43,358 nucleotides of DNA, taken from assembly GCF_025290915.1 (NCBI RefSeq), contig NZ_JAOCQE010000026.1, positions 1 through 43,358 of the forward strand, read 5' to 3'. A program made the translations under genes and the position numbers. Origin of the DNA: Streptomyces sp. 15-116A (lineage in GTDB: Bacteria; Actinomycetota; Actinomycetes; Streptomycetales; Streptomycetaceae). Position 1 is the stretch's first letter. Every line of letters starts with the position of its first letter. The notes under the pieces were generated by a model. The model was not told where the DNA came from. It searched no databases and saw only the letters and a program-made list of their open reading frames with translations. Shown here in pieces: positions 35,896-43,358 of this stretch.

Positions 35896-37098
35896 GTGCA
35901 ACGCCTCTATGACTTCCTCCGCAGGCACCCGGCATGGGTCGACGGCTTCTGGGCCGTGGTCCTGTTCGGGATCTCGGTGCTGGGCGGAGCGTCCACGGAG
36001 GCCGACCAGGGCACCGATCTCCCGGCGCTCACCGTGCCGGTGATGCTGCTGCTGTCCCTGGTCGTCGCGCTGCGCCGCCGGATGCCGGAGCGCATGCTGA
36101 TCCTCGCGGCGGCGGTCGGCGTGGTGCAGCTGGTCGCCGACGTGGCGACGCTGCCCGCGAACTTCGCCATGCTGGTGATCGTCTATACGGTCGCGGCGAT
36201 CGGCGCCCGCTGGGCCTCCCGCTTCGCGCTCACAGCGGGCCTGTGCGCGGCGCCCCTGGCGCAGCTGCGCTGGCCCAACGAGCAGACGAGCACGGCGGGC
36301 AACATCGCCATAATGATCTTCCAGGCTGTGCCGTTCGCCCTCGCCTGGGTGCTGGGCGACTCCATCCGCACCCGGCGCGCCTACTTCGCCCAGCTGGAGG
36401 AGCGCGCGGCCCGGCTGGAGAAGGAGCGCGAGGCGCAGGCGAAGGTCGCGGTCGCCGCCGAACGCGCCCGTATCGCGCGCGAGCTGCACGACGTCGTCGC
36501 GCACAACGTGTCGGTGATGGTGGTGCAGGCCGACGGTGCCGCGTACGTCCTGGACACCGCCCCCGACCAGGCCAAGAAGGCCCTGGAGACCATCTCTTCC
36601 ACCGGCCGACAGGCCCTGGCCGAGATGCGCCGCCTGCTCGGCGTGCTGCGCACCGGCGAGCACCAGGAGGCCGGGGAGTACGTCCCGCAGCCCGATGTGC
36701 AGCAGATCGAGGACCTCGTCGAGCAGTGCCGGGAGTCGGGGCTGCCCGTGGACTTCAAGGTCGAGGGCACCCCGCGCCCCCTGCCCAGCGGCGTCGAGCT
36801 CACCGCGTACCGCATCGTGCAGGAGGCGCTGACCAACACCCGCAAGCACGGCGGGCCCAACGCGGGCGCCAGCGTGCGGCTGGTCTACTTCGACGACGGG
36901 CTCGGACTGCTCGTCGAGGACGACGGCAAGGGCGCCCCGCACGAGCTGTACGAGGAGGGCGGCTTCGACGGCCAGGGCCACGGCCTGATCGGCATGCGCG
37001 AGCGGGTCGGCATGGTCGGCGGCACCCTGGACGCGGGTCCCCGCCCGGGCGGAGGATTCCGCATCAGCGCCCTGCTGCCCCTCAAACCCGCGCACTGA
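35896..37098 (+). CDS. Sensor histidine kinase, NarL-type (HisKA_3)
   Basis: The 400-residue protein has about five membrane segments in the first 160 residues, a short coiled coil (LEERAARLEKEREAQAKVAV), then HisKA_3 with phospho-acceptor His198 in ARELHDVVAHNVSVMVVQ. The ATPase domain has YRIVQEALTNTRKH and DDGKG, and GLIGMRERVGMVGG. There is no large extracytoplasmic domain, so it may sense a signal within the membrane. It pairs with the response regulator 65 bp downstream. Confidence 0.93.
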   Translation: MQRLYDFLRRHPAWVDGFWAVVLFGISVLGGASTEADQGTDLPALTVPVMLLLSLVVALRRRMPERMLILAAAVGVVQLVADVATLPANFAMLVIVYTVAAIGARWASRFALTAGLCAAPLAQLRWPNEQTSTAGNIAIMIFQAVPFALAWVLGDSIRTRRAYFAQLEERAARLEKEREAQAKVAVAAERARIARELHDVVAHNVSVMVVQADGAAYVLDTAPDQAKKALETISSTGRQALAEMRRLLGVLRTGEHQEAGEYVPQPDVQQIEDLVEQCRESGLPVDFKVEGTPRPLPSGVELTAYRIVQEALTNTRKHGGPNAGASVRLVYFDDGLGLLVEDDGKGAPHELYEEGGFDGQGHGLIGMRERVGMVGGTLDAGPRPGGGFRISALLPLKPAH

Positions 37099-37163
37099 CG
37101 CCTGCCCATGCCCTTTGTTGACACCTGTAACAGTTGCCGCGCGCAACGACGGAAGAGGCCCCG

Positions 37164-37835
37164 ATGACGATCCGTGTGATGCTCGTCGACGACCAGGTGC
37201 TGCTGCGCACCGGGTTCCGGATGGTGCTCGCCGCCCAGCCGGACATGGAGGTCGTGGCGGAGGCGGGCGACGGCGTCGAGGCGCTCGAGGTGCTGCGGTC
37301 CACCGCCGTCGACGTCGTGCTGATGGACGTCCGTATGCCGAAGCTCGACGGGGTAGAGACCACCCGCCGGATCTGCGCGGACACCGACCCGCCGAAGGTG
37401 CTGATCCTCACCACCTTCGACCTCGACGAATACGCCTTCTCCGGACTGAAGGCGGGCGCGTCCGGCTTCATGCTCAAGGACGTGCCGCCGGGCGAGCTGC
37501 TCGCCGCGATCCGCGCGGTGCACAGCGGCGACGCCGTGGTGGCCCCGTCCACCACCCGCCGGCTCCTGGACCGCTTCGCGCCGATGCTGCCGGGCGGCGC
37601 CAAGCAGCCCGAGCACAAGGAGCTGGGACGGCTCACCGAGCGGGAACGCGAGGTCATGATCCTCGTCGCGCAGGGCCTGTCCAACGGTGAGATCGCGGCC
37701 CGGCTGGTGCTGTCCGAGGCGACCGTGAAGACTCATGTGGGCCGCATCCTGACCAAGCTGGGACTGCGCGACCGCGTGCAGGTGGTGGTCCTCGCCTACG
37801 AGACGGGCCTCGTGCGGGCGGGCGGACACGGCTGA
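37164..37835 (+). CDS. Response regulator, NarL/LuxR family
   Basis: The 223-residue protein has an N-terminal receiver domain with phospho-acceptor Asp55 in VVLMDVRMP and Lys in FMLKDVPPG, and a C-terminal LuxR helix-turn-helix (LTEREREVMILVAQGLSNGE then SEATVKTHVGRILTKLGLRD). GAAGAGG precedes the ATG. The kinase upstream is its probable partner. Target genes are not identifiable. Between the two genes lies TTGACA (37118-37123) without a matching -10. Confidence 0.94.
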   Translation: MTIRVMLVDDQVLLRTGFRMVLAAQPDMEVVAEAGDGVEALEVLRSTAVDVVLMDVRMPKLDGVETTRRICADTDPPKVLILTTFDLDEYAFSGLKAGASGFMLKDVPPGELLAAIRAVHSGDAVVAPSTTRRLLDRFAPMLPGGAKQPEHKELGRLTEREREVMILVAQGLSNGEIAARLVLSEATVKTHVGRILTKLGLRDRVQVVVLAYETGLVRAGGHG

Positions 37836-37862
37836 ACGGCCACCCGCCGGCGCTTCGCGTCG

Positions 37863-38042
37863 CTAGGCCCTGTCGTCAAATCCCCGTCGTCCGCCCGAAG
37901 GGCGGGCCTGGCGGCGTCAGGTGCGTGCTCTCGGCGTGCCGGGCGTCGACCGGCGTACCGGTTGTACGTGGTCGGCGCCCGGTGCGGCGAGAGTGCGTGC
38001 ATGGCGTCGCCAGGCAGACGGGGATTTGACGACAGGGCCTAG
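37863..38042. mobile_element. MITE-like inverted-repeat element with CTAG target duplication
   Basis: The perfect 22-bp terminal inverted repeats begin GCCCTGTCGTCAAATCCCCG (from 37867) and end at 38038 with the complement; CTAG flanks both sides (37863-37866, 38039-38042). The 172 bp between are a near-perfect long palindrome: inner arms GCCTGGCG...CTCTCG...CCGGGCG match across the centre. The left arm has an extra hairpin, CCGCCCGAAGGGCGG (37891-37905). It encodes no transposase. A 4-bp CTAG duplication fits IS5-type transposition. I recall related sequences in other Streptomyces. Confidence 0.72.
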
Positions 38043-38052
38043 GGTGCCGCGC
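38040..38052 (+). promoter_or_regulatory. Leaderless promoter of the TmrB-like gene, at the edge of the inserted element
   Basis: TAGGGT (38040-38045) precedes ATG 38053 by 7 nt, without a ribosome binding site. Its first three bases are part of the right CTAG duplication of the MITE-like element, so the insertion lies directly upstream of, and partly forms, this promoter. Confidence 0.45.
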
Positions 38053-38685
38053 ATGCTGCTGTGGATCAATGGCCCCTTCGGCGGGGGCAAGACACAGACC
38101 GCGTACGAGATACACCGCCGCCTGCCCGGCAGCGTCGTCTGCGACCCGGAGCACGCCGGATTCGGGCTGCGCCGGATGCTGCCGCCCGAACTGCGGGGTG
38201 ATTTCCAGGACTTGGTGTCCTGGCGGCAGGGCGTCGTCGAGGTGCTCGACCTCGCCCTCGCCCGGCACGACGGCGTGGTGATCGCGCCCATGACCGTCAC
38301 CGACTCCGGCTACTTCGCGGAGACCGTCGGCCGGCTGCGCGAACTCGGCCACGACGTCCGCCACTTCACCCTCCTCGCCGAGCGCGAGACCGTCCTGCGA
38401 CGGCTGCGCGAGCGTGGCCTCGGGCAGGTCCTGCGGTTCGTCGCCGGGAAGAACGCGGGCCTGCGCCGGGAGAGCTGGGCCGTCCAGCAGCTCGACCACT
38501 GCCTGGAGCGGCTCGTCCGGCCGGAGTTCGCCGAGCACCTGTGGACGGACCGTACGACCGTGCCGAAGACGGCGGACCGCATCGCCGTCCTGGCCGGACT
38601 GACCCTGCGCCCCCACCACGAAGGACCATTGCGCACCAGGCTGCGGCAGGCGGGCGTCGGGCTCCGGCACATCCGCTTCGACTGA
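38053..38685 (+). CDS. TmrB-like AAA-family ATPase (tunicamycin-resistance type)
   Basis: The 210-residue protein has Walker A GPFGGGKTQTAYEIHRRLPG, and APMTVTDSGYFAETVGRLRE, then WAVQQLDHCLERL and a C-terminal HIRFD. From memory this follows Bacillus subtilis TmrB along its whole length ([58 protein letters not shown]). TmrB binds ATP and tunicamycin at the membrane and gives resistance. No tunicamycin biosynthesis genes are nearby, so it is probably a stand-alone resistance or housekeeping homologue. Confidence 0.87.
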   Translation: MLLWINGPFGGGKTQTAYEIHRRLPGSVVCDPEHAGFGLRRMLPPELRGDFQDLVSWRQGVVEVLDLALARHDGVVIAPMTVTDSGYFAETVGRLRELGHDVRHFTLLAERETVLRRLRERGLGQVLRFVAGKNAGLRRESWAVQQLDHCLERLVRPEFAEHLWTDRTTVPKTADRIAVLAGLTLRPHHEGPLRTRLRQAGVGLRHIRFD

Positions 38686-38722
38686 GCCGCGCCCCGGCGC
38701 AGCCACGCACCGACGCTCGGTG

Positions 38723-39829
38723 TCAGCGCAGGATGCCCTCCAGGAAGTCGCTGCCGAGCCGCGCCACGACCGTCACGTCCAGCTGGTGCAGGACGTACCG
38801 CCCGCGGCGGCGCGTGGTCACCAGGCCCGCCTTCTTCAGCACGCCCAGGTGCCGGGATATCTCCGGTGCCGTCATGCCGTGCACCTGCGCCAGCTCGCTC
38901 GTGGTGTACGCGCTGCGGGCGAGATGGCGGCAGATGCGCATACGGACCGGGTGGGACAGCGCGGTCAGCCGCAGGGTCAGCTGCTCGACCGTGGGAGGTG
39001 TGGCCAGTTCGGCGGAGCCGACCGGATAGTGCAGCACCGGCTGCCAGGCGTAGCGGTGCAGGACCATCAGGTGCGGCCAGCCGAGGCTGGTCGGGACCAG
39101 CAGCAGACCGCCCTCGCCGGTGACCGTACGGCCGTCGCCCAGCTTGTCGACCGTGATCCGCTGGGCCCTCTCGTCGAGCGTGACCGCCGGGGACACCGCC
39201 GACAGGGCCTCCGCGAGCCCCTTGCGTCTGAGCAGGTCCGTCTTGTGGCGGGTGTCGGCCGCGAGCTGGTGGCGCAGCCGGGACCACGCCTCGGCGAAGA
39301 ACGCCTCGTCGCAGTCCTGGAGGAACTGCCGGAACCAGCCCCGGATCCGGGGCGGATCGGCCAGCAGCCGCTCACTGAACCGCAGCTGCTGCGGCCCCCG
39401 CGCGGCGGCCAGCTCCAGCGCGCGGCGGCGCAGGGCGGCGTCCCCGAGCGGGCCGGGACCCGGCACGCTGTACGGCAGGGCGCAGGTGAACTCCAGGGCG
39501 GCGTCCACGAACTGTTCGTCCGACAGCTTGTCCAGCAGGTCCAGTTCCTCGGCGAGCGTGGCGCCCGGCAGCGCGGCGCCGTCCGGGATGCCCGCACAGG
39601 GCAGGAACAGGTCCGAGAACGTCGTCCGCCACAGGAAGTCGGCCTCGCACATCCGGTCGGCCAGATGCGGGTCGAGCCGCGCGGTCACGCCCGTGACCCA
39701 GCCCTGCAGGCCCGGATGGTGCCCCGGCTCGGACAGCGCGTGCAGCGCCATGCCGAGCTCGGCCAGCGGGGAGGGCACGGCGACGACCCTCTCCGGCCGC
39801 AGCCCCGCGATGTCGATGTACACGCCCAT
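38723..39829 (-). CDS. ArsR-like winged-helix regulator with N-terminal DUF5937 domain
   Basis: The 368-residue protein has a large N-terminal domain of unknown function, starting MGVYIDIAGLRPERVV, and a C-terminal ArsR/SmtB-type helix-turn-helix (LSHPVRMRICRHLARSAYTT, ELAQVHGMTAPEISRHLGVL, GLVTTRRRGRYVLHQLD). No metal-binding CxC motif is seen, so another ligand is likely. ATG 39829 is chosen from the family N-terminus. A palindrome TTGACG-5-CGTCAA lies 41 bp upstream and is a candidate operator. It converges with the TmrB-like gene. Confidence 0.87.
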   Translation of the reverse strand: MGVYIDIAGLRPERVVAVPSPLAELGMALHALSEPGHHPGLQGWVTGVTARLDPHLADRMCEADFLWRTTFSDLFLPCAGIPDGAALPGATLAEELDLLDKLSDEQFVDAALEFTCALPYSVPGPGPLGDAALRRRALELAAARGPQQLRFSERLLADPPRIRGWFRQFLQDCDEAFFAEAWSRLRHQLAADTRHKTDLLRRKGLAEALSAVSPAVTLDERAQRITVDKLGDGRTVTGEGGLLLVPTSLGWPHLMVLHRYAWQPVLHYPVGSAELATPPTVEQLTLRLTALSHPVRMRICRHLARSAYTTSELAQVHGMTAPEISRHLGVLKKAGLVTTRRRGRYVLHQLDVTVVARLGSDFLEGILR

Positions 39830-39870
39830 GCCCACATGGTGCACCCCACCACTGACAACCCCGCCGCCGT

Positions 39871-39887
39871 TTGACGCAGCCCGTCAA
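39871..39887. promoter_or_regulatory. Palindrome between the ArsR-like gene and a small divergent gene
   Basis: TTGACG (39871-39876) and CGTCAA (39882-39887) are separated by 5 bp. The site lies between the divergent starts at 39829 and 39981 and could be bound by the ArsR-like protein. Confidence 0.4.
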
Positions 39888-39980
39888 CCGAGAGGACGTC
39901 CTGGCGAGGCCGGGCGCACGCTGGGCAACCCGGCCCCGCCCCCGGGAACGTGATCCACCGACCCGAGAAGGCGATCCGTC

Positions 39981-40295
39981 ATGAGCCCGACCGAGCAGTA
40001 CCTCCTCGACGTCCACTGCGCCCTGCAGCACGGCCGGCCGGTCCCGCCCGCGCCGGGCACGCACGACCTCCGGGTCCTGCGGGCCCTTTGCGACCACCGC
40101 CGTTTCCGCGCGGTGCTCGCCGGCCGTCCGGCCCGAGGGCGGATACGCCATGCCCTGGGCCGGTGGCTCCACCCGCGGCGGCGGAACACCAGCCCCCGCC
40201 CGCGCGACCCCGGCTTCCGCCCGCGCGACCCCGGCTCCCGCCCGCAGGACATCGGCCCCCGCCCGTGGCCTACCGGCGGCCCCCGCCTTCGTTGA
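39981..40295 (+). CDS. Small basic protein of unknown function
   Basis: The 104-residue product begins MSPTEQYLLDVHCALQHGRP and is very Arg-rich. The first 70 residues look like a real coding sequence with GAGAAGG before the ATG. The C-terminal 35 residues consist of a 7-residue repeat of the form RPRDPGF/S, encoded by a 21-bp repeat (about 40198-40265). The 3' end overlaps the convergent lyase gene by 26 bp. I recognise no family. Confidence 0.55.
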   Translation: MSPTEQYLLDVHCALQHGRPVPPAPGTHDLRVLRALCDHRRFRAVLAGRPARGRIRHALGRWLHPRRRNTSPRPRDPGFRPRDPGSRPQDIGPRPWPTGGPRLR

Positions 40296-41481
40296 GCCGG
40301 GCCGCGAAACCGGCGACCGCCTCCCGTACGTCGTTCGCCGTCCACTTCAGCCCCGCCGCCTCCACCGAGACCTCGGTGAGGGCGAGGCCGGGGCCCGGGG
40401 CCTCCCACGCGCGGGAGAACAGGAGTACGCCCGTCTCCTCGGCCTGACGGACGGCCGCCTCGGTGGCGGCGTCCGCGTCGTGGGCCAGCCAGACCTGGAA
40501 CTCGTGGGTGTGCGGCACTTCGGGCTGCACCCGCGCCCACGGCACCCCCGCCGAGGCGAAGCCCTCACGCAGCGCGGCGGCCACCACGCGCGCGTGGCGC
40601 ACGTACTCCGGGAGCCGGGGCAACTCCCGCTCCAGCCCGGCCAGCGCCGACAGGGCGGTCGGGAACTGCTGGAACACCAGGCCGCCGTACCGGTGCCGCC
40701 AGGCCTTCGCCTCGTCCACGAGCGTGCGCGGCCCGGCGAGCGCGGCGCCTCCGTACCCCTTCAGGGACTTGTAGAACGACACGTACACGCTGTCCGCGAG
40801 GCCGGCGATCTCGTCCAGCGGGCGGCCGAAGTGGACGGTGGACTCCCAGATGCGGGCCCCGTCGAAGTGGACCACCGCGTCACGCTCCCGCGCGGCCTCC
40901 ACGACCTCCGTCAGCTCCTCCCAGGTGGGCAGCACGAAACCGGCCTCCCGCAGGGGCAACTCCAGCATCAGCGTGCCGAACGGCTCGTCCAGGTCCCGTA
41001 CCTCCTCGGCGGTGGGCAGCCGGGGCGCACCGGTCACCCGCACCGGGCGCAGCCCGCTGACCTGGCTGAAGGCCTGCCGCTCATGCATCTCGGGGTGGCT
41101 GAGCGCGTGCAGGGCGACGACCGGGCTGCCGGTACGGCCTGCCCAGCAGCGCAGAGCCACCTGCTGGGCCATCGTGCCGGTCGGGAAGAACGCGGCGGCC
41201 TCCAGCCCGAGCAGACCGGCGACCTTCTCCTCCAGAGCCTCCACGACGCCGTTGCCGTAGAGGTCGGACGGCTCGTCGAGGTCGTACAGGTCGCCCACGT
41301 CGTCCAGCAGGGCGAGCCGCTCCCGCAGAGACGCGGTGAACCCCGGACGGGAGAGGACACGCCGCGCACCCCGGTGGGCCGCGAGCCGCCGCTCCCGCAG
41401 CCGCTCCCGCAGCCGCGCCCGCGGCTCCTCCGGCGACGCCTCGTCCCGGTCCGGTTCCGTCTGTTCCGCCGTATCGCTCAT
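40270..41481 (-). CDS. Threonine aldolase-like beta-eliminating lyase
   Basis: The 403-residue PLP enzyme has DLYGNGVVEALEEKVAGLLG, AAFFPTGTMAQQVAL, VHFDGARIWES and the PLP-binding Lys in YVSFYKSLKGYGGAALAG, the pattern of low-specificity L-threonine aldolases (fold type I). It probably cleaves beta-hydroxy amino acids to glycine and an aldehyde. The N-terminus has an extra 45 mostly charged residues. ATG 41481 is used; ATG 41493 is possible. It overlaps the small upstream convergent gene at its 3' end. Confidence 0.88.
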   Translation of the reverse strand: MSDTAEQTEPDRDEASPEEPRARLRERLRERRLAAHRGARRVLSRPGFTASLRERLALLDDVGDLYDLDEPSDLYGNGVVEALEEKVAGLLGLEAAAFFPTGTMAQQVALRCWAGRTGSPVVALHALSHPEMHERQAFSQVSGLRPVRVTGAPRLPTAEEVRDLDEPFGTLMLELPLREAGFVLPTWEELTEVVEAARERDAVVHFDGARIWESTVHFGRPLDEIAGLADSVYVSFYKSLKGYGGAALAGPRTLVDEAKAWRHRYGGLVFQQFPTALSALAGLERELPRLPEYVRHARVVAAALREGFASAGVPWARVQPEVPHTHEFQVWLAHDADAATEAAVRQAEETGVLLFSRAWEAPGPGLALTEVSVEAAGLKWTANDVREAVAGFAARLNEGGGRR

Positions 41482-41693
41482 GCCCGCGATCATCCCGCGC
41501 ACCGCTCCACGTAAGCACCCGCATATTCCGCGCACGCGCGCGTGCCCCACCATTCCCGCACGCACCCGTGCCCCGCACCCGCACGGAAACCCACAGCCTG
41601 TGGACAGCCGGACACCCCGGTAACCGATCGCGTTAACATGACGAGAAATCGTCCGGTACCCCGAGCGGACTGGAACGGGAAGGCCGCCGTCGC

Positions 41694-42626
41694 GTGAACA
41701 CAACCCCACAGCCGGATCCCAGGGACCGCCCCGCGCGGCTCACCGTCGGCGTCGTAGGCGCCGGACGCGTGGGTCCCGCCCTGGCCGCGTCCCTTCAGCT
41801 CGCCGGACACCGCCCGGTGGCCGTGTCCGCCGTGTCCGACACCTCCCGCAGGCGCGCCGAGCAGATGCTCCCCGACGTGCCGGTGGTCCCGCCCGCCGAC
41901 GTCCTGCAGCGGGCCGAACTGGTCCTGCTGACGGTCCCCGACGACGCGCTGCCCGAGCTGGTCTCCGGGCTCGCCGGCACCGGCGCCGTGCGGCCGGGGC
42001 AGCTGCTGGTGCACACCTCCGGGCGGTACGGCGCGAAGGTGCTGGACCCCGCCCTGAGGGCCGGTGCGCTGCCGCTCGCCCTGCACCCGGCGATGACGTT
42101 CACCGGCACCCCCGTCGACGTGCAGCGGCTCGCCGGATGCTCCTTCGGTGTGACCGCGCCCGAGGAGCTGCGGCTGGCCGCCGAGGCCCTCGTCATCGAG
42201 ATGGGCGGCGAACCGGAGTGGATCGCCGAGGAGAACCGCCCGCTGTATCACGCGGCCCTCGCGCTCGGCGCCAACCACCTGGTCACCCTCGTCGCCCAGT
42301 CCATGGAGCTGCTGCGCAGTGCCGGTGTCGGGGCCCCCGACCGCATGCTGGGCCCGCTGCTCGGCGCCGCCCTGGACAACGCCCTGCGTTCCGGTGACGC
42401 GGCGCTCACCGGCCCCGTCGCGCGCGGCGACGCCGGCACGGTGGCCGCGCACATCGGCGAGCTGCGCCGGCACGCCCCGGGAACCGTCGCCGGTTACCTG
42501 GCGATGGCCCGCGCCACCGCCGACCGCGCCCTCGCCCACGGCCTGCTCAAGCCCGAACTCGCCGAGGACCTCCTCGGGGTACTCGCGGACGGAGCGGCGC
42601 CGCCCAAGAACGGGGAAGACCGATGA
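41694..42626 (+). CDS. Rossmann-fold protein with DUF2520 domain
   Basis: The 310-residue protein has an N-terminal NAD(P)-binding motif [22 protein letters not shown] and [10 protein letters not shown], then [22 protein letters not shown] and a helical C-terminal DUF2520 domain ([19 protein letters not shown]). This is like 6-phosphogluconate-dehydrogenase-type reductases such as ketopantoate reductase. The panC start codon overlaps its stop (ATGA), so a role in pantothenate synthesis, possibly as ketopantoate reductase, is an attractive inference. GAAGG precedes GTG 41694. Confidence 0.88.
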   Translation: MNTTPQPDPRDRPARLTVGVVGAGRVGPALAASLQLAGHRPVAVSAVSDTSRRRAEQMLPDVPVVPPADVLQRAELVLLTVPDDALPELVSGLAGTGAVRPGQLLVHTSGRYGAKVLDPALRAGALPLALHPAMTFTGTPVDVQRLAGCSFGVTAPEELRLAAEALVIEMGGEPEWIAEENRPLYHAALALGANHLVTLVAQSMELLRSAGVGAPDRMLGPLLGAALDNALRSGDAALTGPVARGDAGTVAAHIGELRRHAPGTVAGYLAMARATADRALAHGLLKPELAEDLLGVLADGAAPPKNGEDR

Positions 42627-43358
42627 GCCGAGCCTTTGAACTCGTTCCCACCGTGGAGGACCTCGACTACGTCCTCGACCACTTCTCTGTTCCCGGCCGT
42701 ACCGCCGTGGTGATGACCATGGGGGCGCTGCACGAGGGCCATGCCACACTGATCCGCGCCGCGCGGGAGCACGTCGGCCGCGAGGGCTACGTGGTGGTCA
42801 CCGTGTTCGTGAATCCGCTCCAGTTCGGCGCCGGCGAGGACCTGGACCGCTACCCGCGCACCCTGGACGCCGACCTGAGGATCGCCGAGCAGGCGGGCGC
42901 GGACATCGTCTTCGCGCCGTCCGTCGAGGAGATGTACCCGGACGGCAAGCCGCAGATCACCCTGCGCGCCGGGGCCATGGGAGAGCGCCTGGAGGGCGCC
43001 GCCCGTCCCGGGCACTTCGACGGGATGCTCACCGTCGTCGCCAAACTGCTCCATCTGACCCGCCCAGATGCGGCGTTCTTCGGCCAGAAGGACGCTCAGC
43101 AGCTCGCCCTGATCCGCCGCATGGTGCGCGATCTGAACTTCGGCGTGGAGATCGTCGCCGTCCCCACCGTGCGCGAGGAGGACGGCCTGGCCCTGTCCAG
43201 CCGCAACCGCTACCTCTCGCCCGAGGAGCGCCGCACCGCCCTCGCCCTGTCCCGGGCCCTGTTCGCCGGCCGCGACCGGCACGCCGCGCAGGAGGCGCTG
43301 CGCGCGCGTGCCCGTGAGGTGCCCTCCACGCGCGCGCGTGCCGAGGCGCTCAGCGCCA
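42623..43358 (+). CDS. panC: Pantothenate synthetase, 5' part (3' end outside window)
   Basis: The first 245 codons are present. The ATP-binding motif [14 protein letters not shown] (with HxGH), then [39 protein letters not shown] and the KMSKS-like [13 protein letters not shown] are visible. It joins pantoate and beta-alanine using ATP. ATG 42623 overlaps the DUF2520 stop codon, with GGGGAAG upstream. Only the C-terminal part is missing. Confidence 0.95.
   Translation, partial: MSRAFELVPTVEDLDYVLDHFSVPGRTAVVMTMGALHEGHATLIRAAREHVGREGYVVVTVFVNPLQFGAGEDLDRYPRTLDADLRIAEQAGADIVFAPSVEEMYPDGKPQITLRAGAMGERLEGAARPGHFDGMLTVVAKLLHLTRPDAAFFGQKDAQQLALIRRMVRDLNFGVEIVAVPTVREEDGLALSSRNRYLSPEERRTALALSRALFAGRDRHAAQEALRARAREVPSTRARAEALSA

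Noticed and set aside
37118..37123. TTGACA as a promoter for the response regulator gene
   Set aside because: No -10 hexamer at 16-19 bp; the gene probably shares the kinase transcript.
40198..40265. CRISPR-like repeats
   Set aside because: The 21-bp units are direct, adjacent and in frame with a coding sequence; there are no spacers.

Overview
The window is chromosomal DNA of a Streptomyces or very close relative. The evidence is very high GC with strong G/C in third codon positions, frequent GTG starts, a complete tipA gene with its promoter, DUF397/XRE/ATPase developmental-type regulators, and the gene order tilS-hpt-ftsH-folE-(DUF3180)-folK-folB-folP. It looks like core chromosome with a few accessory insertions. 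I see no rRNA, tRNA, CRISPR array, phage or conjugative genes. Forty-three protein genes are supported, two of them cut by the window ends.

Layout. 1-712: tail of a CobW-type metallochaperone gene and a cysteine-free ribosomal protein S18 paralogue (zinc-saving pair). 921-3026: DUF397 protein, an anti-sigma-like ATPase (opposite strand) and an XRE/DUF5753 regulator; a 27-bp element occurs once upstream of each of the first two genes. 3127-7743: aldehyde dehydrogenase, DinB-like protein, then a PadR regulator with a DrrAB-type exporter whose promoter carries two copies of a palindrome. 7763-10562: glutamate decarboxylase and ClC chloride transporter. 10644-14511: tipA, a YbjQ-family protein, a DedA protein and a ThrE-type exporter. 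14663-26182: pyrophosphatase, PBP4-type carboxypeptidase, a HEETH metalloprotease-like protein, tilS, hpt, ftsH and the folate genes (folE, folK, folB, folP), with a DUF3180 protein and an NTF2-like protein among them. 26630-31071: MprF-like membrane protein, secreted or membrane-anchored esterase, coiled-coil membrane protein. 31535-35777: two PH-domain membrane proteins, a stand-alone nuoD paralogue and a MidA-family methyltransferase. 35896-37835: two-component system. 37863-38042: a 172-bp MITE-like inverted-repeat element with CTAG flanks, placed at the promoter of a TmrB-like gene. 38723-43358: ArsR-like regulator, a small unknown protein, threonine-aldolase-like enzyme, a DUF2520 protein and the start of panC.

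How the genes work together. The fol genes make tetrahydrofolate from GTP; ATGA/GTGA overlaps couple folB-folK and folP-NTF2. DUF2520 and panC are coupled in the same way, which links the DUF2520 protein to pantothenate synthesis. NuoD2 lies 7 bp tail-to-tail from a MidA methyltransferase, the family whose mitochondrial member modifies the NuoD homologue. At least nine genes have a TANNNT hexamer 6-7 nt before the start codon and no convincing ribosome binding site, so leaderless transcription is probably common here.

Limits: all functions come from reading the sequence and from memory of protein families; no database search or folding program was run.
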